Positions 16,780 through 26,516 of a stretch of 64,000 nucleotides of DNA are shown here, piece by piece (position 1 is the stretch's first letter; each line of letters begins with the position of its first letter). The DNA lies in assembly GCA_024275165.1 (NCBI GenBank), contig JAJRZQ010000037.1, positions 62,001 through 126,000 on the forward strand, read 5' to 3'. The DNA is from a bacterium. Its GTDB lineage: Bacteria > SAR324 > XYD2-FULL-50-16. Both the position numbers and the translations under genes were made by a program. The notes beneath the pieces are model-generated. The model worked only from the letters and a program-made list of their open reading frames with translations, did no database searches and was not told the origin of the DNA.

Positions 16780-17031
16780 AGAACCTCAACAATTTTATTC
16801 CATCTTTCTTTATCAGGCTCTGCGACAAAGTGCAAAGATCAGGACAAACGAGAAAAAAACTAGCATTTTATCCCTGCTGGGGCTAAACTGGCACTGTTAG
16901 AAATGGGTCAAAGACCATGTTTGCCCCTATTTTTTGTAGCAGGGCACAAATGCTGCATTTGCCTTTGGCGAGACCCTTTTAAGTCCTTCAGACTAAAAGG
17001 AACAGATAGAATTTGCCGCATTGAGGAAAGA

Positions 17032-19308
17032 ATGCTCGACATCTTTACCCATAAAAAAACTCTGGAGCAGCAGCTTCCAGAAGATAAAATGGTCATTTTA
17101 AAGGCCATCGCCACAAGAAAATTGGGCTCCAAATGGGAATATTTTCGTAAAATCAAGCATGCGGGGGAAAAGTTTGAATTTTTAAAAGAAGCAAGCCTGA
17201 TGGAGCAGATGAAAGCCACCCAGGCGGCCCTAAAATTCACGGCGCGCAATACCAGAAAAACCTATTGGAACCTGTATAAAGAGACCCTCCAAACCATTAA
17301 ACGAAACACGGGATTAAAAACCCTGCCCGAACTGCCGGAGATTCCAGAAGGCAAGGAGACCCCTACCCTAAAGCCCATGCATGACGGTTTGGTCATCCAA
17401 TGGTGCCCGATCAAGTTCATGCTGCCGGCTAAGTATATCCGCGAAAAGGGGATTGCCACCCAAAGACATTCAGAGGGGTTAGTCGCTAAATTGATGTTCA
17501 AGGTTGTAGGCTACTATGCGGACCCGGCAAACTGGAACCGAAAAAAACTCAGCAATTACCTGTGGAAGATTGACGAGCAAATGGCCTATAAAGATGTCGT
17601 GCCTATTTTGGAACCCCTAAAAAAAGACTTGCTTAAATTTGCCGAGGTCTATGAGACCTTTAAATTCGGCAAAGCGAGCTTGCAAAAAGACGCGACCCAA
17701 GACTCGGACGCCTTTGAGGACGCCTTTGGTTTAGAGTCCTTCCAAGACGAAATCAGAACCCTCTACTGGTATCACTTCATCTACCAGGGAATGGAACAGT
17801 TTTTAATGCGCTACTTCATTACCTTGATTACCAGCACCAACAATACCAACGCCATTCGTTATCTGCAAAACATCTTCGAGCCCGCTTTATCCAAAGCCAT
17901 TGAAAATAAAAACCTCTTTATCGGTAGTTTTGAAACCGACAGCAGCAAAAAACGCTACCTCAAGCCCTACGAGACCTATAAAAAAGAGCAGGCTAACGAA
18001 GGGGTAAAAAAACAAATTCTGAAAACCAAAAAATACGAATACGAGACTTGGGTCTACAACTTGCCGATGCAAGACCTGCTCGGCATCCGCTTTGACTTGG
18101 CTCAAGTGCTCAACGCCCAGTCAGAATGGGCGCATTTTTTACGCCAACAATTTATGGGGGTAGAGCCGGAACTGCAAGACCCGATTTTAGAAGGCGACCT
18201 CCCCTGGCCCGCGGGAGAGCCTCACCCCGATGAGGAGACCCTAGAACCCGCGGCCCTGTACCAACTGCCGACCTTAAGCCCCGAAGCACGCAAATACGCT
18301 TTTATGGAGCTTTTAAACACCTTAATCGCAGCCAGCGAAGCCCGCATGACCGCTCGGCACAAGATTTTGGAAATGTTTAAAATGCGGGTTAAATCCGATA
18401 AAGAAGCAGCGCAACGGCGCATTGCCGAGATTCGTAAAGACGCAGAAAAGAAAATCCGCAACATGGAGCGAAAAAAGGCAAAGCTCTTGCGCATGAAACA
18501 GGAAAAAGCGGTGGAAAGCTTCGAGGCCGATATCGAGAAGTTCAAACAGATGATCGCTACCAAATGCAACACCATCATCGAAGATAGCAAATATCTCTTA
18601 AGCCAGCAAAAAATTCGCCTGCAAAAACTCTTTGACGAAATCAGCCGCGAGAGCCAAATCCCTGCCGGCCTGGCGGGAAAGCAAATTATGAGCATGGCGA
18701 AAGATCTAGAGCCCGATACAAAAGAAGAAGGACTCACCAAGAACTTTGTGCGCTTTGTGACCCAGCAAGTCGTTACCGAGTACAGAAAGGATTTAGAGCC
18801 CTTTTACGCGAATTTGTTTGAGGTTTTACAACCCACCACCCAAGAAAAAATGATGCTCGCCCAGGCAATGGATCGCGCCGGGGGAGAAGGCGGGGTCAAG
18901 TTGTCGTTAAGCGAAGCGGAATTAGCCCAAATTGCCGATACGGTGACCAAGCTAAAAAGCAAAATCGCCGCTGCGGACCCGGGAATTTTTCAAGCAAAGA
19001 TCATCTTTTTGTCTACCGTCATTCCCTTAAATGATCTTTTTGAGCTCGGCTTGGAAAACAAAAGCCTAGGCCAGTTGTTAAAACTCAAGATCACCAGCCC
19101 CAAACAGCCTCGGGCCAACTTTATTCGCCCCGCGACCGTGAAGGCCTTGATGGTGCTCAACATGGTCAAAAACCCGATCCCCCATTACAATCTCTTGCAA
19201 GAGGGGAAGGAGCACCTCGACGACCCCACTCGAGTCATCAACATTGGAATGCTCAACCGCCTCTTAGCGGATTTGCACACCCAAAGCCGCCAGCAAGCAA
19301 GCCCCTAA
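17032..19308 (+). CDS. Large cytoplasmic protein with central coiled coil, unknown function
   Basis: 758-aa protein without signal peptide or membrane segments. The first ~460 residues are mixed helical. A long, Lys/Glu/Arg-rich coiled coil follows (about residues 455-540, e.g. RRIAEIRKDAEKKIRNMERK), then a helical C-terminal domain. I do not recognise the family; a structural or cytoskeleton-like role is possible but is inference. I chose ATG 17032 because GAGGAAAG lies just upstream; a longer frame from 16903 has an unlikely Cys-rich N-terminus. It ends in a 4-bp convergent overlap with argH. Confidence 0.6.
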   Translation: MLDIFTHKKTLEQQLPEDKMVILKAIATRKLGSKWEYFRKIKHAGEKFEFLKEASLMEQMKATQAALKFTARNTRKTYWNLYKETLQTIKRNTGLKTLPELPEIPEGKETPTLKPMHDGLVIQWCPIKFMLPAKYIREKGIATQRHSEGLVAKLMFKVVGYYADPANWNRKKLSNYLWKIDEQMAYKDVVPILEPLKKDLLKFAEVYETFKFGKASLQKDATQDSDAFEDAFGLESFQDEIRTLYWYHFIYQGMEQFLMRYFITLITSTNNTNAIRYLQNIFEPALSKAIENKNLFIGSFETDSSKKRYLKPYETYKKEQANEGVKKQILKTKKYEYETWVYNLPMQDLLGIRFDLAQVLNAQSEWAHFLRQQFMGVEPELQDPILEGDLPWPAGEPHPDEETLEPAALYQLPTLSPEARKYAFMELLNTLIAASEARMTARHKILEMFKMRVKSDKEAAQRRIAEIRKDAEKKIRNMERKKAKLLRMKQEKAVESFEADIEKFKQMIATKCNTIIEDSKYLLSQQKIRLQKLFDEISRESQIPAGLAGKQIMSMAKDLEPDTKEEGLTKNFVRFVTQQVVTEYRKDLEPFYANLFEVLQPTTQEKMMLAQAMDRAGGEGGVKLSLSEAELAQIADTVTKLKSKIAAADPGIFQAKIIFLSTVIPLNDLFELGLENKSLGQLLKLKITSPKQPRANFIRPATVKALMVLNMVKNPIPHYNLLQEGKEHLDDPTRVINIGMLNRLLADLHTQSRQQASP

Positions 19309-20795
19309 GGCGCGAAGGCCTTGGCCCGCGCTTGCTCAATGCGCTCTTTGCGCTCCACCCATTCTTGATTCAACCGAGTTAGGCTCTGGCTCAATTGGGC
19401 TAAGTTTTCTCTCACCGCGCTCGGCGCCGGAGCGCCGGTATGTCTTTTTTCCCCCAAGAGGGTTAAGGGGTCATTGAGGGCGTCGACCTCTCGCTGCGTA
19501 ACCTGAAAACCTAAGTTCAACTGCCCGCAGGCTTGATTGAGAGCCTCTAGGGTCAATTCGCCGGAAGCTTCGGCGTACTTCACCGCCAAAGAAAGGGCCT
19601 CGTAACCCTGACGAAAACTCACCCCCTTTTCTCTCGCCAGCCAGTCGGCCACATCCGCGGCATTCATAAAACCCTGCTGGGCCTTTTTCGCCATCTCGTC
19701 GGGGTGAAAGGTCAAAGAAACTACAACCTGAGCCATCAAAGGGGCTGCTTGGCGAATTTCATCCAGCACATCCATGACGATGCTTTTACTCTGTTGGCTG
19801 TCTCGATTGTAGCCGCTCATCGCCCCCTTTTGCACCCCTAAAAGACTGCTTAAGGCGCCTTGGGTCTGGGCTGCCTTGGCACGCAGCACCTCGGCGAAAT
19901 CGGGATTTCTCTTCTGCGGCATGATCGAACTCCCGGTCACAAAGGCATCGTGAATCGTCACAAAGCCAAAATAGGGATGCGACCATAAAATCAAGTCCTG
20001 CCCCATTTGCCCCAAGCGGTTCAGCAGCACCGCCAAGGCCCCGACAATGCGGGTTTCGGCCTCGCCACGGCTGGCAATGCAGTCCAGGCTGTTTTCCTCT
20101 ACCCCAGAAAAACCGAGCAATTCCGCGCTGCGTTCTCGCTGCAGGGGCCAGGAGGTACCAAAACCGGCAGCGGCCCCCAAGGGGCTTTTATCCAGCATCG
20201 CATAAACCTGGCCCAGGGCGACCAAATCACGCGAGAGCCCCTGCCCCCAACTCGCCAGCCAATGGCCCATTGTGGTGATCATCGCGGGCTGGTAATGCGT
20301 AAATCCGGGCATCACCCAATCCAGCCCCTGTTGCGCTTGTTTTAAAACCGCCGCGATTAAACTTGCCAAGCCCCCAGCCAGTTCCAGCAACTCCTCTCGC
20401 AAATAAAGCCGCATATCGGTGGAAACCTGATCATTGCGGCTCCTCCCCGAATGGATTTTTTTTGCCGCCCCAATTCCCTTTTCAAAGGTGAGCCAATGCT
20501 CCACATTGATATGCACATCCTCTTTGGCGGGGTTGAGTTTAAAACCCCCGGTTTGATCCAAACGAGCCAACTCGCTCAAGCCTTGGTGAATATCCCGCCA
20601 TTCTTGGTTGGACAGCACCCCCACCTCGGTCAGCATGCGAGCGTGGGCGAGATTGGTCCGGATATCAAAGGGCACCAGGCGTTGGTCGCAGGGAGGTAGT
20701 TCCCGCACATCTCGCCCAGCGCAAAAGGCAAGATTGAGTTCACTGGGAGGGGCGTTCAACCGCCCCCCCCAAATTTGATTTTTCTCTTTAGGCAT
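19305..20795 (-). CDS. argH: Argininosuccinate lyase
   Basis: Last step of arginine synthesis: argininosuccinate to arginine and fumarate. The 496-aa protein has the N-terminal WGGRL motif, VHINVEHWL, IHSGRSRNDQVSTDMRLY, and the fumarase-superfamily signature GSSIMPQKRNPD with its catalytic Ser. The length is slightly above the usual ~460 because of a C-terminal extension (LNQEWVERKERIEQARAK). The start ATG 20795 has AGGGGAG eight bases upstream. It is a single-gene unit; no other arginine genes lie in the window. Confidence 0.96.
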   Translation of the reverse strand: MPKEKNQIWGGRLNAPPSELNLAFCAGRDVRELPPCDQRLVPFDIRTNLAHARMLTEVGVLSNQEWRDIHQGLSELARLDQTGGFKLNPAKEDVHINVEHWLTFEKGIGAAKKIHSGRSRNDQVSTDMRLYLREELLELAGGLASLIAAVLKQAQQGLDWVMPGFTHYQPAMITTMGHWLASWGQGLSRDLVALGQVYAMLDKSPLGAAAGFGTSWPLQRERSAELLGFSGVEENSLDCIASRGEAETRIVGALAVLLNRLGQMGQDLILWSHPYFGFVTIHDAFVTGSSIMPQKRNPDFAEVLRAKAAQTQGALSSLLGVQKGAMSGYNRDSQQSKSIVMDVLDEIRQAAPLMAQVVVSLTFHPDEMAKKAQQGFMNAADVADWLAREKGVSFRQGYEALSLAVKYAEASGELTLEALNQACGQLNLGFQVTQREVDALNDPLTLLGEKRHTGAPAPSAVRENLAQLSQSLTRLNQEWVERKERIEQARAKAFAP

Positions 20796-20893
20796 AAGGC
20801 TCCCCTGGTGGGATAGGGATTTTTTTAAAAGAAGGCTGGAATTTGTTGCCGTAAAAGTATTATGATTTGTTTAGCTTGACAAGCCCTTTACCT

Positions 20894-21598
20894 ATGCTGA
20901 AAAAAATCCTCATTATATTGACTCTGCTGGCAGTTTCTCCGACTGCTTACCTCCTGTCAAAACCTCTTAGCCGCACCCAACTTGCCGCAATCGAGGAACG
21001 GCTGCCCAAAGCGAGCCTGGATGAACGAGTCAAACTCGTCTTGCTGCTGATCCAAGACGGAACGAAAAAAAAAGATCGCCCTAAAGAAATCGCCGCTCGC
21101 AACAAGTTGGAATCCCTCCTCGTCAAGGAGTCGAGTTACGCCAAGTTAAGGCAGACCAACCTCTACCAACTCGGTACGCTCTATTACAGCACCAAAGCCT
21201 ATACTCAAGCCTTCGACAGCTTTGAGCGGTTTTTTAAATCCCTCAAGCCCAAACAAACAGCCTACCGCAATCTCGTGCTCCAGTCCTTGGTTCGAGTGGC
21301 CCAAGCCTTAAATAAACCCAAGCTGGAAGAAAAGTATTTAGGGATTTTTGTCTTGGGCCTCGCCCAAACCTCGGCGTTTTACAAAACCTCTGGCGGGTTT
21401 ACCCAGTTGATTGCCCTCAGTGAAGCGCAAAAAAACGGCAACACCAAAGAATACTACCCAAAATGGCTGGCAGCGGCCAAAAAAAACGGCACCACAAAAA
21501 ACCAAAAAACCGTACTCACCGCCTGGGTCAACCATGCCAGCCAGCCGGGGAAATACAACCCAAAGCCCTTTGAAACCTATCTCGCTTTTTTGCGTTAA
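20894..21598 (+). CDS. Exported TPR-like protein, in frame with the downstream CHAT protease
   Basis: 234-aa protein starting MLKKILIILTLLAVSPTAYL, a signal peptide or N-terminal anchor, followed by helical repeats resembling TPRs (LYQLGTLYYSTKAYTQAFDSFERFF). It ends at TAA 21596-21598. The next 27 bases keep the same frame without another stop and lead directly into the 1587-aa TPR-CHAT protein. The upstream part would supply the signal peptide that the CHAT part lacks. It may therefore be the N-terminal portion of one ~1830-aa protein, split by mutation or read through. As a stand-alone gene it would be an exported TPR adaptor. The start is ATG 20894; a TTG at 20867 is unlikely. Confidence 0.7.
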   Translation: MLKKILIILTLLAVSPTAYLLSKPLSRTQLAAIEERLPKASLDERVKLVLLLIQDGTKKKDRPKEIAARNKLESLLVKESSYAKLRQTNLYQLGTLYYSTKAYTQAFDSFERFFKSLKPKQTAYRNLVLQSLVRVAQALNKPKLEEKYLGIFVLGLAQTSAFYKTSGGFTQLIALSEAQKNGNTKEYYPKWLAAAKKNGTTKNQKTVLTAWVNHASQPGKYNPKPFETYLAFLR

Positions 21599-21600
21599 CA

Positions 21601-21618
21601 GGGCGGGGATACCCGCCC
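21601..21618 (+). repeat. Perfect GC hairpin directly after the stop codon
   Basis: GGGCGGG (21601-21607), loop GATA, CCCGCCC (21612-21618): a 7-bp all-GC stem beginning two bases after TAA 21596-21598. There is no U-tract, so it is not a normal terminator. TTAA occurs on both sides (21595-21598 and 21623-21626), which could be a target duplication of a small palindromic insertion. It separates two same-frame parts of a TPR/CHAT gene. Confidence 0.7.
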
Positions 21619-21625
21619 TATCTTA

Positions 21626-24600
21626 ATGCTCTACGCCCAAGCCACTACCGAGAAAAAAGAAAAAATCGCCATCTATGAGCAGGTCTTAGCCCTCGATAAA
21701 AAAGAACAACGCCAACCCGACCTCGGGATGTTGACCTTTTTATATTCCGCCTACCAAAAAAGGGGGAAAAAAGCCGATACGGATCGTGGAAAAGAGCTCG
21801 ATGTCTTAAAAATCTTAGCCTACCGAACCGATTACCCGGGCCGCAAAAACGCCTTAAAAATACTCGGCTCCCTGGCTTTGGAGCGACAAGACTGGCTGGT
21901 TGCCCTGCAAGCCCATGAAGAATTGCTCAAATTAGAGCCTTTAGGCAGTTCCAAAGATTCGGTGATCTACCTCGACAACGCGGTCTTTATTGCCGAGAAA
22001 CTGCAAAAAGACCAGCAAGCCTATCAACTGCTCCGCTCCAAGCTGCGGGTTAAATCGACCCACATCCCGGATGCGGATCGCCTTGCCGCGTACCGCCGCG
22101 CTATGGCTATCTTAAGAACCAAAAAAGATGTCAAAGGCGCTGAGAAGTTATATCGACAAGCCCTCAAGGCCCCTTTTCAGGCGCAGCCCTACCCCCAAAA
22201 AGATCAACTTCACCTGTTCGCGGCCCTCAACTTTGAAGAGGCCCGGCAACCTAAAAAAGCCCTCACCCTGTACCAAAAAAGCCTCGACCTCGACTTGGCA
22301 AAGCTCACCGCGAAAAATCCCCCCAAAAACCTAAAAAAAGCGGCTCGCGAGCGCGCTGAGTTGGCAAAAAAAATCCTCGCCTTGACCCAACGCGCCAAAG
22401 GGGACGAAATCGCGGCGCAAAAACAACTCCTCGCCCAATTAAAAGCGGCCCAGGACAAGCCGGCTCAAGCGAAATGGAACCTCATCCTCGCCCAAAAACT
22501 AGCAAAGAAAAAAAGTAAGAAAAAGGCCTTACCCTATTACCAAAAGTCCTTAAAGCTCTACCAAAGTTTAGAGGACTCAGAAAAGGTGCGGCAACTCTTG
22601 ACCCTCATCGCCAACCTTTCTGAGGGGGGAAAAGAAAAGCTAAAAAACCTGTTGGCCTTAGAAAGCAAACAATCTTCCTCCGCCGACCTCGCCCCCTTGA
22701 TTGCCACTCGGGTAGAAATCGGCAACCTCTACCGCCAGCAAGGCCAGCTCTCCAAAGCGGAAGACTACTACCGCGACGCCTTTTTGGGCAAAGACCTCCC
22801 ACCCACCAAAGATCGCTTATGGGCTGGTTATTATTTGGCGGGAATGCGCCTGGCCCAGGGGGCTTTAAAGGAGGCCCTCACCCATTTAGACCAAGCCTTA
22901 AAGCTTTCAGGCTCCATTCAAAAGGCCAAAGAGGTCAAGGCGCGCCTGCACCAAAGCAAAGCCAAGGTTTTAACCCAACAAGGTCAGCACGATGCCGCTT
23001 TGGCCGAGATTGATTTAGGCCTGAAGCTGGCCCCGCAAGCGAATTCGGCCAGCCTCTTGGAGGCGAAAGCCTCCATTTTAGTCAACGCCGGGCGCAATCA
23101 AGCGGCGGAAAACCTACTCCGCAAGGCCGCCAAGGGGCAAAGCGCGGGCCAACAAATTTCTTCCTTGATCCTCTTAGCTCGCGCCCAGGCAGCGCAAAAC
23201 CGCTTTACCCCCGCCTTGAGCAGCATCAACAAGGCGATTCGACTCAAAGGGGGCGAGGTTGACCCGCAAACCGTACAGACCTTCAGCTTAAAAGCTTACA
23301 TCCTGCACAATTCCGGCAAGACCGAAAAAGCGATTCAAACCATGGAAGAGCTGATCCAAAAGCTTCAGCTCGCCGAGGATAAAAACTCACTTGCCAAGGC
23401 CTACCTTCAGGTCGCGGGGTATCAAATCAATCAGGGGAACCTGGATCAAGCAGACCAAAACAACCAAAACGCGGCCCAATGGGCCGGAGAAAATGACGAA
23501 ACCCTAGCCCGCATCCGGCTCAACGCAGGCAAAATCGCGATCAAGCAAGAAAAATTCAACGAGGCCTTGACCCGCTTAGAAGAGGAAGAGCCTCAACCTA
23601 CAAGCCCGCAAGACCTACGGGCAGAGTACTACTACCAAAGGGGCTACGCGCGCCTCCAACTCTCGAAATTCGATGAGGCCAAACAGGACTTCGAGATGGC
23701 CCAGCAACTCTACCAAGAGCTGGGGCGCAAGGCCCAGGCCACTCAAGCCCAGATGGCCCAGGCCAATGTATTGCTCCAGCTAGGTAAGATGACCGAAGCC
23801 GAAGACCTTTACAAAGAGCTCCTCGAACAAGCCGAAAAAGAAACTCAAGGAGATATTCAAAACGCCATGGCCTTTCTGTACGCGGAGATGGGTCAATACG
23901 AAAAGGCGCAAAAGCTTTCTCTGGCAGCGGAGAAAAACTACCAAAGCGCGGGGCAAATCAACCGCATCCCCGAGGTCCTCAACGCGAGAGGCTTAACTTT
24001 TTTAAAAATGAATGACTTCGCCCAGGCGGAATTATCCTTTAAGGCAGCTCTAAAAAAGAATGAATCCTACCAAAACCCCCTCTTGGATTCTGAGCTTTAC
24101 AACAACTTAGGCGGCCTCTATAAATCCAAAGGAGACCTGGACCGAGCGCAAGAACAGCTTTTACAGGCGGCGCAACTGCAAAAAAAGCTGGGTTTTGAAT
24201 CCCAACTCGCCTTGACCTACAACAATATCGGCAGTGTTTACCTCGCAGCGGGAAAGGAGCGAGAAGCATTGGATTTTTTAAAAAAATCCCGTAATTTCTC
24301 CAAAAAATTTGGTTTAAAAAAAGAACTGGCCACCAGTTGGAACAACGAGGGGATTCTCTATTTTAAAAAGAATCAATTGGGCAACGCGGAGTCCGCCTTT
24401 CAAGAGGCGATGAAGCTGCAACGAGAGTTGGAACTCCGTTTAGACCTTGCCCGCACCCTCAATAACCTTTCGATCATCCAAAGCCGAAAAAAGAACCTCA
24501 AAAAAGCGCTCAAGTTGGTGCAGGAAGCCGTCGCCGCCTTAGCGACCAAACCCTTAAAGGGAAAAGCGTACCCCAACCCCCCTGCCGATGGCCTGCTCGC

Positions 24601-26389
24601 CCCGGATATGCTGAAAGGTTTTTTGATGAACAAGGGGGGATTCTTAAAAGCTCTGGCAGCAAAATCCAGCGGAGGCGCGAGGCGCGACTACCTTGAGGCG
24701 GCCTATTTAAGCTTTGCCCTCTCCATTGATTTAATCGAGTCCTTGCGCAGCCAGATCAAGGGGGAAGAATCCCAGCAGATGCTGATGCAATCGAATATCG
24801 ATATCTACCAGCAATTGATCTCTATTCTTTTTGACTTAGGGGAACTCGACCCAACAGGCGGCTTTCACGAAAAAGCCTTTTACTACGCCGAGGCTTCTCG
24901 GGCGAGAAGCTTCCTCGACCGCTTAGCCGAACAAGCGGCCAAGGCGGCAGCCAACCTGCCTCCAAAAATCCGCCAGAAAGAAAAAAACCTAAAAGATCGG
25001 GTCACGGCCTTGGATCAAAAGATTTTCGTAGAATTGAAAAAACCGAAGGAGCAGCGTAAAGAGTCTCTGATTGAGGAATGGCAGACCCAAAAAACAGGGC
25101 TGCAAATCGAGTATAAAAAGTTTACCGAAGAGTTGGAAAAAAAATTCCCGGAATTCGCCGCCTTGAAATATCCGAAGGTTTATGGGGTTAAGGATGTGCA
25201 AGCGAAGCTATTGAGTCCCAAAGCCGAGATTTTGCTCTATTTTTTAGGTGAAGATCGCTCCTATGGGTTTCTGGTCAGCCTCAAAAAATTTAAAATGCTC
25301 CGTCTCCCCCCCAATGGGGATATCGACGCCTTGATTCGCAAGTACCGCACCACCCTCAAAGACCCCCTTATTTCAGAAGACCCCGAAGACGAAGATTTAA
25401 TCGTGGACTCAACCCAAAGCCATGTGGCAACGGGGTTGCAAATTTTTCGCACCCTGTTGGAGCCCTTGTTGCAAGTAGGCGACCCCAACACCGAAGAATT
25501 GGCAATCATTCCCGATGGGGTTTTATATTACCTTCCCTTTGAAACCGTGGTCATCGCGATCCATCCGCAAGAGTCAGAAAAATTCGCTCAGGGCCGAGAG
25601 TACATGCTCCATCGTTATGCGATCAGCTACTCCCCCTCCGCTTCGGTCTTAGGCAACTTGCAGGCTCAAGTGGCCCGGCGCGACCCCGCTGAAATGCGCG
25701 CGCGCAAGGCCTTTATCGGTTTTGGAGACCCGCAATACAAACCCAAAGCAAGCCAAAGCGACAGCTTTCACTACAACCCCACCTTACAGCAGCAAGGCTT
25801 TTACGATTTATCGCGTCTCTTTAACACCATCAAGGAGTTAAAGGCCATCTCCAGCGTGTTCCCTAATTCAAATAAAATCTTTTTGCGCGACACGGCGACC
25901 GAAAGCGCGGTCAAAAAAAACCTAAAGGGTTATAAGTATATCCACTTTGCCACCCACGGAATTTTAGACGAACGAAACCCGGAATTTAGCGGGGTCGTGA
26001 TGAACTTGGTCAAAATAAAGAAACCGCAAGACGGCTTTTTGCAAGCTTCGGAAATCTTTGACCTGAACCTCAATTCCGACATGGTCGTGCTCTCCGCCTG
26101 CGAAACCGGACTGGGAAAGGTAATCAAGGGAGAGGGCATGGTGGGCCTAACCCGTGCCTTTTTGTATGCGGGAACCCCATCGATTGTGGTGAGTTTATGG
26201 ACCGTTGCCGATGATTCCACCAGCAAATTAATGATTTACTTCTACCAACAACTTGCCAAGGGCCTCCCTCGCGATCAGGCAATGCGCCAAGCCAAACTGC
26301 AACTGATGAACGAGACCCAAGGAGAAAGCTACATCTACAGCGACCCCTTTTACTGGGGGCCCTTTATTCTCAACGGAACCCGTTCTTAG
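21626..26389 (+). CDS. Giant TPR-CHAT protease (caspase-like)
   Basis: 1587 aa. Residues ~1-1010 are stacked TPR repeats, clearest in LYNNLGGLYKSKGDLDRAQE and LTYNNIGSVYLAAGKEREAL. A coiled-coil linker leads into a CHAT peptidase domain (~1200-1585) with the catalytic dyad in HFATHG (His 1444) and LSACETGLG (Cys 1492), and the late segments GTPSIVVSLWTVAD and DPFYWGPFIL. CHAT proteases are Cys peptidases of the caspase/separase clan that cleave partner proteins. No Shine-Dalgarno precedes ATG 21626 (the ten bases upstream are pyrimidine-rich), so translation probably depends on the upstream gene or on readthrough of TAA 21596. The target is unknown; the adjacent 801-aa lipoprotein is only a neighbour. 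Confidence 0.9.
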   Translation: MLYAQATTEKKEKIAIYEQVLALDKKEQRQPDLGMLTFLYSAYQKRGKKADTDRGKELDVLKILAYRTDYPGRKNALKILGSLALERQDWLVALQAHEELLKLEPLGSSKDSVIYLDNAVFIAEKLQKDQQAYQLLRSKLRVKSTHIPDADRLAAYRRAMAILRTKKDVKGAEKLYRQALKAPFQAQPYPQKDQLHLFAALNFEEARQPKKALTLYQKSLDLDLAKLTAKNPPKNLKKAARERAELAKKILALTQRAKGDEIAAQKQLLAQLKAAQDKPAQAKWNLILAQKLAKKKSKKKALPYYQKSLKLYQSLEDSEKVRQLLTLIANLSEGGKEKLKNLLALESKQSSSADLAPLIATRVEIGNLYRQQGQLSKAEDYYRDAFLGKDLPPTKDRLWAGYYLAGMRLAQGALKEALTHLDQALKLSGSIQKAKEVKARLHQSKAKVLTQQGQHDAALAEIDLGLKLAPQANSASLLEAKASILVNAGRNQAAENLLRKAAKGQSAGQQISSLILLARAQAAQNRFTPALSSINKAIRLKGGEVDPQTVQTFSLKAYILHNSGKTEKAIQTMEELIQKLQLAEDKNSLAKAYLQVAGYQINQGNLDQADQNNQNAAQWAGENDETLARIRLNAGKIAIKQEKFNEALTRLEEEEPQPTSPQDLRAEYYYQRGYARLQLSKFDEAKQDFEMAQQLYQELGRKAQATQAQMAQANVLLQLGKMTEAEDLYKELLEQAEKETQGDIQNAMAFLYAEMGQYEKAQKLSLAAEKNYQSAGQINRIPEVLNARGLTFLKMNDFAQAELSFKAALKKNESYQNPLLDSELYNNLGGLYKSKGDLDRAQEQLLQAAQLQKKLGFESQLALTYNNIGSVYLAAGKEREALDFLKKSRNFSKKFGLKKELATSWNNEGILYFKKNQLGNAESAFQEAMKLQRELELRLDLARTLNNLSIIQSRKKNLKKALKLVQEAVAALATKPLKGKAYPNPPADGLLAPDMLKGFLMNKGGFLKALAAKSSGGARRDYLEAAYLSFALSIDLIESLRSQIKGEESQQMLMQSNIDIYQQLISILFDLGELDPTGGFHEKAFYYAEASRARSFLDRLAEQAAKAAANLPPKIRQKEKNLKDRVTALDQKIFVELKKPKEQRKESLIEEWQTQKTGLQIEYKKFTEELEKKFPEFAALKYPKVYGVKDVQAKLLSPKAEILLYFLGEDRSYGFLVSLKKFKMLRLPPNGDIDALIRKYRTTLKDPLISEDPEDEDLIVDSTQSHVATGLQIFRTLLEPLLQVGDPNTEELAIIPDGVLYYLPFETVVIAIHPQESEKFAQGREYMLHRYAISYSPSASVLGNLQAQVARRDPAEMRARKAFIGFGDPQYKPKASQSDSFHYNPTLQQQGFYDLSRLFNTIKELKAISSVFPNSNKIFLRDTATESAVKKNLKGYKYIHFATHGILDERNPEFSGVVMNLVKIKKPQDGFLQASEIFDLNLNSDMVVLSACETGLGKVIKGEGMVGLTRAFLYAGTPSIVVSLWTVADDSTSKLMIYFYQQLAKGLPRDQAMRQAKLQLMNETQGESYIYSDPFYWGPFILNGTRS

Positions 26390-26425
26390 GCTCTTCTCCC
26401 GACCAGACCGATTCATGAAAAAATA

Positions 26426-26455
26426 TTGACTACTTCTTGCAAATGGTGAGATTAT
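26426..26455 (+). promoter_or_regulatory. Candidate promoter for the 801-aa lipoprotein
   Basis: TTGACT (26426-26431), 18-nt spacer, GATTAT (26450-26455). It is followed by a run of nine C and a good ribosome site (AGGAGAG) before ATG 26517. This suggests the lipoprotein is transcribed separately from the CHAT gene. Confidence 0.4.
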
Positions 26456-26516
26456 GTAACTAGATGTAAAAATCGAGTTACCACCCCCCCCCCTTCATAT
26501 CTAGGAGAGTCTCACC

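Noticed and set aside
16903-17031. Longer N-terminus for the 758-aa protein (start at 16903)
   Set aside because: The extension is Cys/Arg-rich and unlike the rest, whereas ATG 17032 has a strong GAGGAAAG site.
21626-24650. DNA-level tandem repeats in the TPR region
   Set aside because: The repetition is at protein level (TPR motifs) with diverged codons; no DNA repeat of fixed length is visible.
26480-26495. Run of C before the lipoprotein gene as a phase-variation tract
   Set aside because: It is about nine C in the 5' leader, outside the coding frame and outside the promoter core; variation there would not switch the reading frame. Kept only as a note.
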